Position numbers and translations under genes: made by a program
Shown: positions 33,024 to 39,642 of the stretch, one piece after another
Numbering within the stretch: position 1 is the first letter of the stretch
How the letters are laid out: the number at the start of each line of letters is the position of its first letter
Notes under the pieces: model-generated
Database searches by the model: none
What the model was told of the DNA's origin: nothing
Seen by the model: only the letters and a program-made list of their open reading frames with translations
Origin: Desulfococcaceae bacterium HSG9
GTDB lineage: Bacteria > Desulfobacterota > Desulfobacteria > Desulfobacterales > JAUCGF01
Reading direction: 5' to 3'
DNA: 39,642 bases
Assembly: GCA_030378005.1 (NCBI GenBank)
Contig: JAUCGF010000126.1
Coordinates: 1-39,642 of the forward strand

Positions 33024-34889
33024 TCATGCCATCCTTTCCTTTTCGAGATTTGTAATTTCTTTTTTTAGAAAAGTAATAATTTTATTAAGATTCTTCTGAG
33101 CCTCTTTTTGCTTTCTAAGGTTCCGCTTCAGTTTTTTCTGATGCCGAATTCTTTTTGTTTCAGTTGCTTTAACTTTTTCTTTGGTTGTTTTTATAAGAAG
33201 AGATATCTGGTTTTCATAACCTTTAGATAATTTTTTAAATAATTCGATGGTCGAATCCTTCACTGATGAGACTAGTTGATTTATCACCTCATCAGAAGAA
33301 AGTTTGCTTGACAATTTTTTCGCAATCTTCCTTTTTATCCATTTTCCTACAGCGTTTTTTCCCTTAAAAATATAAGTGAGAAGCCCTAAAGAGGCAGCGA
33401 CCGCAAGTAAAATCGGATTCAAAAAACCGCTTATGATGCCAAGAATATAAAACAAGATTATATCCGCAATGATATAGCCAATAATACCACTTACAACAGC
33501 AATAATTGCAGCACCAGTTGTAGCATTCAATGCAGCATCGTCAATGGCATCTCCAAAGGCATCTTTTGTTACTCCAGATAGAAGTTGGCGCTCAATATCT
33601 TCAATATCACCTAAACCGACACTTGCCGCAATAATATATAATTCATCAAGGTCGGTTCTAATTCTTTTCTGCATATTTGCAACTTTGGCTTCTATGGTTG
33701 GCTGAAGGTGTATCTTGACGGACTGTTCAACCATTTTTTCCAAGCTTCTTTTTGCATCTTCTCCAATTTCAATAGCATACGCTCTAGGGCTGAATAGGGG
33801 ATTTCTAACGCTATACCAACTGTCTTTTTTGTTTTTAAGACGATGTACAATCAGTTTCCATTGTTTTTGGAAAATACGACTTGCACTATTTGCAGTCCCT
33901 TTTCCAGATAATTGTATGGTTTTATGAACATTTTCCATCAAAGATTTGTAATCTTGATGGTTCTTTTTTGCTTCATTATTGGATTTTTCGGATGCCTTTA
34001 AATTTTTTTGAGAAGTATGTATCACCCCTTCGATAAGAGGGGTAATCTCTTTTACTAATAGCTCAGTACGCATCATTAAACCTAATAGTTTGGCTCCCCC
34101 GACATCTTTTAAAAGAGTTTGAGAAATACACTTGTGTGTATTTTTCAACATTTCTAAAAATTCTGGGTTCTTCTCAGACGCCTTTTTTGCGGAAAATGGT
34201 AATATTTTTGATTGATGAATGCCTATGGGCTTTAGTAAATTCGCGGCGTACGCCATTATTCTATCCCTCTGATCTAGGCTGATTAAATCAATACGATTCA
34301 CCAGAACGATTACGCAGCCAATGCGTAATTGCAAATCTTCAATTAATTCCAAATCCTCAAGACTTCCCAACTGATCCGCTTTCAGAACAACGAGCGCAGC
34401 ATCGGATCGTTTCAGTTCGTTCTCTGATATTTCAAGCCGTTTTTTATCTTCATCCGTTCCCGGAGTGTCCACCAGTGTTATGGAGGAACCCAACCATGCG
34501 ACAGGCAACAGAATTTGCCAAAAATTTGTGGGAGAGGAATATGATCCATTAATAGTAGAATCCTTTTTAAATTTGGCTATTGTGGATTTTATTTTCACCC
34601 CCCTGCTATTGCAGCGATAAAAGCATGGATTCTTACCGTATTTGAACTCAATGATCCGAGATGTACAAGGCAATGTATCTGCTGGTGAGATTGGTTGGTC
34701 CAATAGTGCATTAATCACCGAGGATTTCCCGTGTTTGAATCGTCCTAAAACAGAAACCCTGAATTCCTGGTTATGGGCGGCTTCTTTAAGTGAAATAATA
34801 TGTTTCCCAAGCTTTAAATCATGAAGGTCAGAAGCGGCTTCAGATAACAATTTACCCAATGTTTCAATATGTTTGGTAAAATTTTCCAT
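33024..34889 (-). CDS. Dynamin-family GTPase, second of tandem pair
   Basis: This 621-residue bacterial dynamin-like protein has G1 GRFKHGKSS (49-57), switch I PCTS (74-77), G3 DTPG (141-144) and G4 VNRID (197-201). Long helical stalk segments follow. A paired hydrophobic region at about 455-510 (AAIIAVVSGIIGYIIADIIL, then FLNPILLAVAASLGLLTYIF) is expected to insert into membranes. The C-terminal ~70 residues are coiled-coil (KLKRNLRKQKEAQKNLNKI). It lies 9 bases after the 842-residue paralogue, with no clear ribosome binding site, so translation is probably coupled. Confidence 0.88.
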   Translation of the reverse strand: MENFTKHIETLGKLLSEAASDLHDLKLGKHIISLKEAAHNQEFRVSVLGRFKHGKSSVINALLDQPISPADTLPCTSRIIEFKYGKNPCFYRCNSRGVKIKSTIAKFKKDSTINGSYSSPTNFWQILLPVAWLGSSITLVDTPGTDEDKKRLEISENELKRSDAALVVLKADQLGSLEDLELIEDLQLRIGCVIVLVNRIDLISLDQRDRIMAYAANLLKPIGIHQSKILPFSAKKASEKNPEFLEMLKNTHKCISQTLLKDVGGAKLLGLMMRTELLVKEITPLIEGVIHTSQKNLKASEKSNNEAKKNHQDYKSLMENVHKTIQLSGKGTANSASRIFQKQWKLIVHRLKNKKDSWYSVRNPLFSPRAYAIEIGEDAKRSLEKMVEQSVKIHLQPTIEAKVANMQKRIRTDLDELYIIAASVGLGDIEDIERQLLSGVTKDAFGDAIDDAALNATTGAAIIAVVSGIIGYIIADIILFYILGIISGFLNPILLAVAASLGLLTYIFKGKNAVGKWIKRKIAKKLSSKLSSDEVINQLVSSVKDSTIELFKKLSKGYENQISLLIKTTKEKVKATETKRIRHQKKLKRNLRKQKEAQKNLNKIITFLKKEITNLEKERMA

Positions 34890-34898
34890 TTAATTTTT

Positions 34899-37427
34899 TT
34901 AAACTACATCCGTATTTGTATCACGTTCAACACATATTTTAAGCTCACTAAGCGCTTGTTCAGCCTTATCAGCATTCATCTTTATTTCGGACAATTCTTT
35001 TTCGATGGATTCAGGTGTTCCCCCTTGTGAAGCAATAAAATTTTCCATTTCTTCTTCCCTTTTATTTTGCTGAAAATTTGCCTCCCAAAGTACACCGTTT
35101 GCATTATCTTTAAAAGCTTTAGCCATTGAATTAAAAATATCAGCGATTGCTTTTCCAAGCGCCTCATTAATCTTTTTTTTATTTTTATCAGACTCCAGCC
35201 CTTCTTTTATTTTAGAAAAAACCTTCTCTCTAACCTTGGCTTTTGCCCATGCTTTTCCTATACTGGTAGCAGCGAGAAGGGCCAGAATAAGAGCGGCTAC
35301 AATAAGCAATGGATTCAAGAAACCAGCGATAATACTTAACAAATAGTAAAGAACTATATCTGCTATGGCGTACCCGAATACTGCAGATAATGCTCCAGCC
35401 AAGGCTAATCTTCCTACAATGCCACCAGTCATTCCAAAGTCAATATCACCAAAAGTATCAATAAAAACCTGTTTTTTTATCTCTTTGAGTTGTGTGGCTC
35501 CATCAACGCCTGTGGTTTGTTTTAAATATTCCTTCAATGCCGAAAGCTTGTTCTCGGTTTCTTCATATTTTTGTTCCACCAATTTCGCTATCTTAGGTCC
35601 GCCTTCTTCTTTAATCATATTTTCAACCTCAATAAGCAAATCTTTCTGGGCCTTTTTTGCAACCTCTTCAACATGCTTTCTAGGCTTGAATAAACTATAT
35701 TGAGATGTCCAGTTTGCTTCTTTTTCTTTGGTGCTTTCTAAAATTTCTGGTAATTTGCTCTCAAAGAATTTAATAAATTGATTTTTTTCATCCTCTGAAT
35801 TTTCTAATTTCTTTACACCTATTTCAATCGCAAGCTGTGCCCGATCATAAGATTTTTTTGCATTTTCTTTGTTTTTTTCCAGTTCTTGAAGTCTCTTAAA
35901 GCCATTTTCCTTCAGACGGCAATGCCCATAAATTTGTCCCTGACAACTTTTTACAAAATTAATCACTTTATCTTTAAGCATACCCTGTTTTATTGGCCCT
36001 GCTTTTTTTATCAGATGATTTTGTATAATGTCTTTCATATTATTTATTCGAATCAGCCAGGGATCATCGGAAGTAAAATTTTGTTTTATAGCCTCTTCTG
36101 CCTTAAGTGCGGATATTAAAACTATGTTTTCTTTTGGTATCCCATCAGTTACGCTACTGATTCTGTCAACCACATGGCCCTTTAATCGTTTCCATTGTGA
36201 TTCGGGGACATTATCAACTCGATTTATTGCAATAATAAGATGAGATGCTTTACTTCTCATCTTCTCAATAAGTTCAAGTTCTTGAAGACTGACCGGTTGG
36301 TCAGCATTGAACACAATAATTGCAGCGTCTGCCCTTTCTGCTTCAGCTCGTGAAATTCTATCCCTGGCATAATCTTCCCCAATACCAGGGGAATCAATAA
36401 TGGAAATAAAAGACCCCTTCAAGAAGGGGCTGGGGATATCCACCCGCCAGCGGGGCACTTGCTCCGCTTGCCTTTCAGCTTCGGCTTGAATCGTTTTTAA
36501 CTCTGCCGCCGCCGCTGCTTTTTTATGGAACTCACCAATATCAGAAGGTATAAACGACCCAAAAGGGCCATCATTATTCACTTTATATAAGGTCTTGTCC
36601 CCGTATTTAATTTCAGTCAACGCGGAGGTGCAGGGCAAGAAATCCGCTGGCATCAGCCCTGGGGTATCGACAATGGCGTTAATTAAGGTTGATTTGCCTC
36701 TTTTAAATTCCCCTAAAACTGCCAGTCTAAAACTATCATTTGCCAAATAATCCTCTATTTTTTTCAACGATACAGAATCCTCTAAATTAAAAAAGGCAAG
36801 GCATGTTTTGATTTTATCTAATTTATTTTGAACCTTTTCGCGGATACTAATAAAATCCGTGTTTAAATTTTCTTCACCGGCGTTTGATTTTAAAATTTCA
36901 ACAAGTTTAAAACAGGTGCTATTTGTTTTCGAATAAATATCAAGAAATCTCTTTACGCTTTCAGTAGTGTCCTGGTCGGCCGCGCCGGTAAGCCAGCCAC
37001 TGAAATTTGAAAGAAACTCATGATCAATTTTTAAATATTCAACTGATTTATCTATATACGCCCAAGACCTAACTTGATTAGAACTGATAGGAATAATTTT
37101 AGCTAAACCCCACAAAAAAAGAGGTTTAGGGAAATCATTATTCATATCATCAGGATATTCCGTTATCCATTGCCGGTCTTTGATTTCTTCAGGGTATTCA
37201 TTGAATATGCTTTCCAAAAGCCCCTCATCAGAATCGGGTATCAGGATATCCAAATATGGTTTAACATTTTTTAGAAACTCTTTGGGTTCATCTGCCAAAT
37301 GGGCTAATTCAATTGAAGATTTTAAAATGCCCAAAATTCCTCGAGTGGCTGGCTCTGTATCATCTTTATGCAAATTCAACAATTCACTCATTTCATTCAA
37401 TGTTTGTTCCCACATATTCACTTTCAT
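34899..37427 (-). CDS. Large dynamin-family GTPase, first of tandem pair
   Basis: This 842-residue protein starts at ATG 37427 after GGAGAG; a TTG four codons upstream is less likely. An extra ~200-residue helical N-terminal domain of unknown role precedes the GTPase: G1 GEFKRGKST (239-247), switch I PCTS, G3 DSPG (345-348) and G4 NRVD (402-405). The rest is stalk helices, a hydrophobic membrane region at about 675-740 (ALSAVFGYAIADIVLYYLLS, FLNPLLIVAALILALLAATS) and a coiled-coil tail. Bacterial dynamin-like proteins remodel or fuse membranes, and some protect against phage or toxins. Tandem unequal dynamins suggest a hetero-oligomer, as in LeoABC or Campylobacter DLP1/DLP2. Confidence 0.88.
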   Translation of the reverse strand: MKVNMWEQTLNEMSELLNLHKDDTEPATRGILGILKSSIELAHLADEPKEFLKNVKPYLDILIPDSDEGLLESIFNEYPEEIKDRQWITEYPDDMNNDFPKPLFLWGLAKIIPISSNQVRSWAYIDKSVEYLKIDHEFLSNFSGWLTGAADQDTTESVKRFLDIYSKTNSTCFKLVEILKSNAGEENLNTDFISIREKVQNKLDKIKTCLAFFNLEDSVSLKKIEDYLANDSFRLAVLGEFKRGKSTLINAIVDTPGLMPADFLPCTSALTEIKYGDKTLYKVNNDGPFGSFIPSDIGEFHKKAAAAAELKTIQAEAERQAEQVPRWRVDIPSPFLKGSFISIIDSPGIGEDYARDRISRAEAERADAAIIVFNADQPVSLQELELIEKMRSKASHLIIAINRVDNVPESQWKRLKGHVVDRISSVTDGIPKENIVLISALKAEEAIKQNFTSDDPWLIRINNMKDIIQNHLIKKAGPIKQGMLKDKVINFVKSCQGQIYGHCRLKENGFKRLQELEKNKENAKKSYDRAQLAIEIGVKKLENSEDEKNQFIKFFESKLPEILESTKEKEANWTSQYSLFKPRKHVEEVAKKAQKDLLIEVENMIKEEGGPKIAKLVEQKYEETENKLSALKEYLKQTTGVDGATQLKEIKKQVFIDTFGDIDFGMTGGIVGRLALAGALSAVFGYAIADIVLYYLLSIIAGFLNPLLIVAALILALLAATSIGKAWAKAKVREKVFSKIKEGLESDKNKKKINEALGKAIADIFNSMAKAFKDNANGVLWEANFQQNKREEEMENFIASQGGTPESIEKELSEIKMNADKAEQALSELKICVERDTNTDVV

Positions 37428-37467
37428 AAAGCTCTCCAATAGCTAATGTTTATTTGATTAAAAGAAA

Positions 37468-37797
37468 TTAGGTATCTTCAACATCCTCTGTAATTTCAAA
37501 CGGGTAACACCATTTACCAGTTTTACCTAAAACAGCAATTTTGTATCGGTAATATCCTCTTTCAGTTCGATCCTTCCGCCAAATCTTAATCCTATCAAGC
37601 GACTCTTCTGATTGAAGAAAAAGGTTAGCAAAATCATTGAGAGACAATTCTTTTAGACGCTTTGGTAGTCCCAATGCTTTTCTTTCACCTTTTATAAATT
37701 GGCAATCTAAATGAAACCGTTGTATTGCATCACTGTTTTCTAACACTGTAGATAAAAGTGTTTTAAATTCTGTTGGTGACACTTCATTTGTTCCCAT
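37468..37797 (-). CDS. Small unrecognised protein at the head of the dynamin-like cassette
   Basis: This 109-residue soluble protein starts at ATG 37797 with GAGG upstream. It has helical charged sequence (KRLKELSLNDFANLFLQSEE) and a C-terminal strand-rich part (YYRYKIAVLGKTGKWCYPFE). No family is recognised. It lies 40 bases before the first dynamin gene and is co-directional, so it may be a regulator or an adaptor of the cassette. Confidence 0.6.
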   Translation of the reverse strand: MGTNEVSPTEFKTLLSTVLENSDAIQRFHLDCQFIKGERKALGLPKRLKELSLNDFANLFLQSEESLDRIKIWRKDRTERGYYRYKIAVLGKTGKWCYPFEITEDVEDT

Positions 37798-37819
37798 CTT
37801 TTTTCCTCACTTGTATTTT

Positions 37820-37831
37820 GTTTACGTAAAC
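37820..37831. promoter_or_regulatory. Perfect 12-bp palindrome upstream of the dynamin-like cassette
   Basis: GTTTACGTAAAC is a perfect dyad 23 bases upstream of the first start codon of the five-gene cassette, in a 111-base gap with no other gene. Position and symmetry suit a dimeric repressor site; the regulator is unknown. Confidence 0.4.
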
Positions 37832-37908
37832 CTGCTCTTATTATCTTGTGATGTTCTTTCACTTTATGAGCCTAATGTGTGGATGAGCGAACAGCCTACT
37901 GTAAAAAT

Positions 37909-38724
37909 TTAACAAATCAGATAACCAAGCTCAAACCCATGTTCCTCATACCCCTTTTGAATATGTTCAAGGTACTCAGACTCGGGTTTTTGCCCATCAA
38001 CCAATTGATCCGGATGCGCAATATACGCTTGTACGATAGTGTCGTTACCATCAATCGCATGAAATGGCAAACTGATACGCAAATAGTGGTCAGACGTCCC
38101 CTCATATTGATCCAATAAATTCAATTGATGCGATGTGATCCGGTAAGCAACAGCCGGGCATTTTACGTTATCACCGCTAAAGGCGATATTGGCATAAGCC
38201 GCCTGCGCTTTTTGCGCCTTTTTATTGAAAACCAGCCGAAACCCTTCGACATATCCTTTCCGAAGCGAATCCGGCGGGCCGATTCTTTGAACCAGACGGG
38301 CGCTGTTCATATTTGACCCATACGCCAGAATCCATTGCTTATCAGTTTCTTTTTCAAGTATGTACCGGCGATAATCGCCATGAGGGATTTCATGTTTCAC
38401 TTCCGCACGGTTGAAAAAGTAGCAAAATGATGTGACATACCGGCCGTTTGCAAATAAACGCGCTTGGATTTGTTTGCGGATGAAAAGCGAATCACGCATG
38501 TTTTTTTCATCATATCCTTCTATTCGATCCAAAACATCGATTGTTTCGGAGTCAGCCTTATATAATTCGCCGACAATTGTATTCGCACCTTCTTTTACGC
38601 CCGGAAAATAACCTGTGTCAAAAAGTTGAGATTGAATCATCGCCGGCCCTGAATATTCACTTTTCATCAAAGCTGATTCTCTTTCAAGTCCTTTTAACAG
38701 CGTTCCATAGACAAAAATGTTCAT
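37909..38724 (-). CDS. Two-domain gamma-glutamylcyclotransferase-like (GGCT/AIG2) protein
   Basis: This 271-residue protein carries two GGCT folds. Domain 1 (residues 1-120) has FVYGTLLKG, DTGYFPG and VLDRIEGYD. Domain 2 (130-271) has ILAYGSNMNSARLVQRIG and LDQYEGTSDHYLR. The YGxL/YGSN loop and the Glu in the D-EGY/YEG motif are the substrate-binding and catalytic features. Single-domain GGCTs release 5-oxoproline from gamma-glutamyl amines or peptides; the tandem fusion is uncommon and its substrate unknown. ATG at 38724 follows GGAGC. Confidence 0.8.
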   Translation of the reverse strand: MNIFVYGTLLKGLERESALMKSEYSGPAMIQSQLFDTGYFPGVKEGANTIVGELYKADSETIDVLDRIEGYDEKNMRDSLFIRKQIQARLFANGRYVTSFCYFFNRAEVKHEIPHGDYRRYILEKETDKQWILAYGSNMNSARLVQRIGPPDSLRKGYVEGFRLVFNKKAQKAQAAYANIAFSGDNVKCPAVAYRITSHQLNLLDQYEGTSDHYLRISLPFHAIDGNDTIVQAYIAHPDQLVDGQKPESEYLEHIQKGYEEHGFELGYLIC

Positions 38725-38770
38725 ATTGAAGCTCCAAATAAAGACAGCAGATATTTTTAAAAATATGTTG

Positions 38771-39466
38771 TTAGCTTTCCCATGAAAGATGAATCAAAAT
38801 TACATTATCTTTATTTTCTGTTTTCACCGATATGGGTATGTGATGAGTTATATTACCTTCTTGGTTTAATCGCTTGATTCCTTCTAAATGATTAGGGGAT
38901 ATGCAGCAACCTATGAATGAAAATGATTCAATTGAAGGAGCGGTTTGTTCATCACAAAAGTGTGCAAGTGCTTCGGCATGACACGTTGCAATATCCTGAT
39001 GATAATTTTGACTTGATGACAAATGTGATATTGCAAATTTTCGTGCATTCCATGAGTTGAAAGCATAAGAAATCGCTTCATAGGTTATGTTATAATAAAA
39101 ATCACGGTATGGTTTCCCATATTTCGGCGTTGCGAATTGCTGGTAGCAAACGGAATTTTCGCATGGGCAGAGAATAAAACCGCGCAAAATACTGTTTTTC
39201 TTTTTTGAACCGCAAGCCACTAAAGTTACGTTGCGGTTCCTGAATCTGTTCCAATATGCTAATTTTTCAATTTCTCTCCCTGTCCATCCGGTGTCATTTT
39301 CAAGGAATTCCTTTGAAGCCCCAAGTGGTGAAAAACCATCTTCAGTTGCAACTAAATAAACGTCGGCTATATTTTTCGTAAATAACTCAACATCATTAGT
39401 ATTAAAATTGTAATATAGCTTAGTTTCATTTCCGGTTTTCGATTTTAATACTGAAAAAAGATCCAT
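38771..39466 (-). CDS. Unrecognised 231-residue protein
   Basis: ATG at 39466 follows AAGGAAGGA. The protein is globular with mixed strands and helices, no membrane segment or signal peptide. It has several Cys/His residues (VACGSKKKN, LCPCENSVC, ATCHAEALAHFCDE) that could bind a metal. Family not recognised. It precedes the GGCT-like gene by 46 bases in the same orientation and may share its transcript. Confidence 0.6.
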   Translation of the reverse strand: MDLFSVLKSKTGNETKLYYNFNTNDVELFTKNIADVYLVATEDGFSPLGASKEFLENDTGWTGREIEKLAYWNRFRNRNVTLVACGSKKKNSILRGFILCPCENSVCYQQFATPKYGKPYRDFYYNITYEAISYAFNSWNARKFAISHLSSSQNYHQDIATCHAEALAHFCDEQTAPSIESFSFIGCCISPNHLEGIKRLNQEGNITHHIPISVKTENKDNVILIHLSWES

Positions 39467-39642
39467 TTTTTTTCATCCTTCCTTAGTACTACTTTGTTAG
39501 ATTACCGACTGACATCTGACCTTATTTTAGAATTTCAAACCTTAGTAGCTGAAACACTGTCCTATACTTTACCTTATTACCTTATTTTTGTGCAAAGTAT
39601 CATGTTTTATAACGAAATGGGAGTATCTGATAAGGTAATAAG
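39467..39642. other. Upstream region with an IS-end-like motif, window edge
   Basis: TACTACTTTGTTAGATT at 39487-39503 matches 25332-25348 at 16 of 17 bases; there it is the probable end of a dead insertion sequence. The rest is AT-rich, with CCTTATTACCTTATTTTTG and, at the edge, AAGGTAATAAG, a short inverted pair (39574-39642). No gene is seen before the window ends. Confidence 0.4.

Noticed and set aside
1..39642. tRNA or rRNA genes that could have served as the island attachment site
   Set aside because: No cloverleaf or rRNA-like sequence was recognised by eye; the attachment-like repeat is the livF end instead. A tRNA scan would settle this.

Overview
The window looks like a chromosomal segment of an anaerobic, sulfate-reducer-like bacterium, most plausibly a Desulfobacterota (former Deltaproteobacteria). 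The clues are a selenocysteine-containing SelD with an in-frame UGA, an MttB-superfamily methyltransferase beside a trimethylamine-dehydrogenase-like flavoenzyme, large PAS-rich sensor kinases, and many small palindromic repeats and decayed insertion sequences. The taxonomic assignment is inference; there is no rRNA, tRNA or CRISPR array here.

Region 1 (1-2290) is an insertion-sequence graveyard: a 203-bp dispersed repeat, two IS1-type fragments and a collapsed IS1380 transposase. Region 2 (2295-14137) holds a branched-chain-amino-acid-type ABC transporter split in two: livG-livF on the plus strand, and livK-livH-livM on the minus strand, converging on it. Between the halves lies a 6.5-kb block of defence-type genes: a TOPRIM-like protein with an AAA ATPase (PARIS/OLD-like arrangement), an unrecognised membrane/coiled-coil protein, a type II restriction-modification pair, and remnants of DNA methyltransferases. 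The block is bracketed by 93/94-bp direct repeats made of the last bases of livF plus its terminator, so it looks like an island inserted at the livF 3' end.

Region 3 (14354-19653) is a signalling operon: a membrane-anchored PhnD-like binding protein, a three-PAS HisKA_2 histidine kinase and a REC-PAS-kinase-REC hybrid. Region 4 (19702-23258) runs selD (Sec), a TauE/SafE permease and a ModF-like double ABC ATPase, with a 169-bp mobile-looking element squeezed between selD and tauE. Region 5 (23384-29932, minus strand) holds an endonuclease/exonuclease/phosphatase protein, a DUF169 protein, a decayed transposase, the MttB-family methyltransferase with the TMADH-like enzyme (a probable quaternary/tertiary amine demethylation pair), and a NUDIX protein whose 5' side is cut by a second copy of the dispersed repeat.

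Region 6 (30367-39466, minus strand) is a compact five-gene cassette with three tandem dynamin-like proteins, one of which has lost the GTP-binding motifs. Around them are a small upstream protein and a downstream membrane/coiled-coil protein. Upstream lie a two-domain gamma-glutamylcyclotransferase-like protein and an unrecognised 231-residue protein. The cassette resembles the LeoABC type of multi-dynamin operon and is the best candidate for an under-described membrane-acting, possibly defensive, system.
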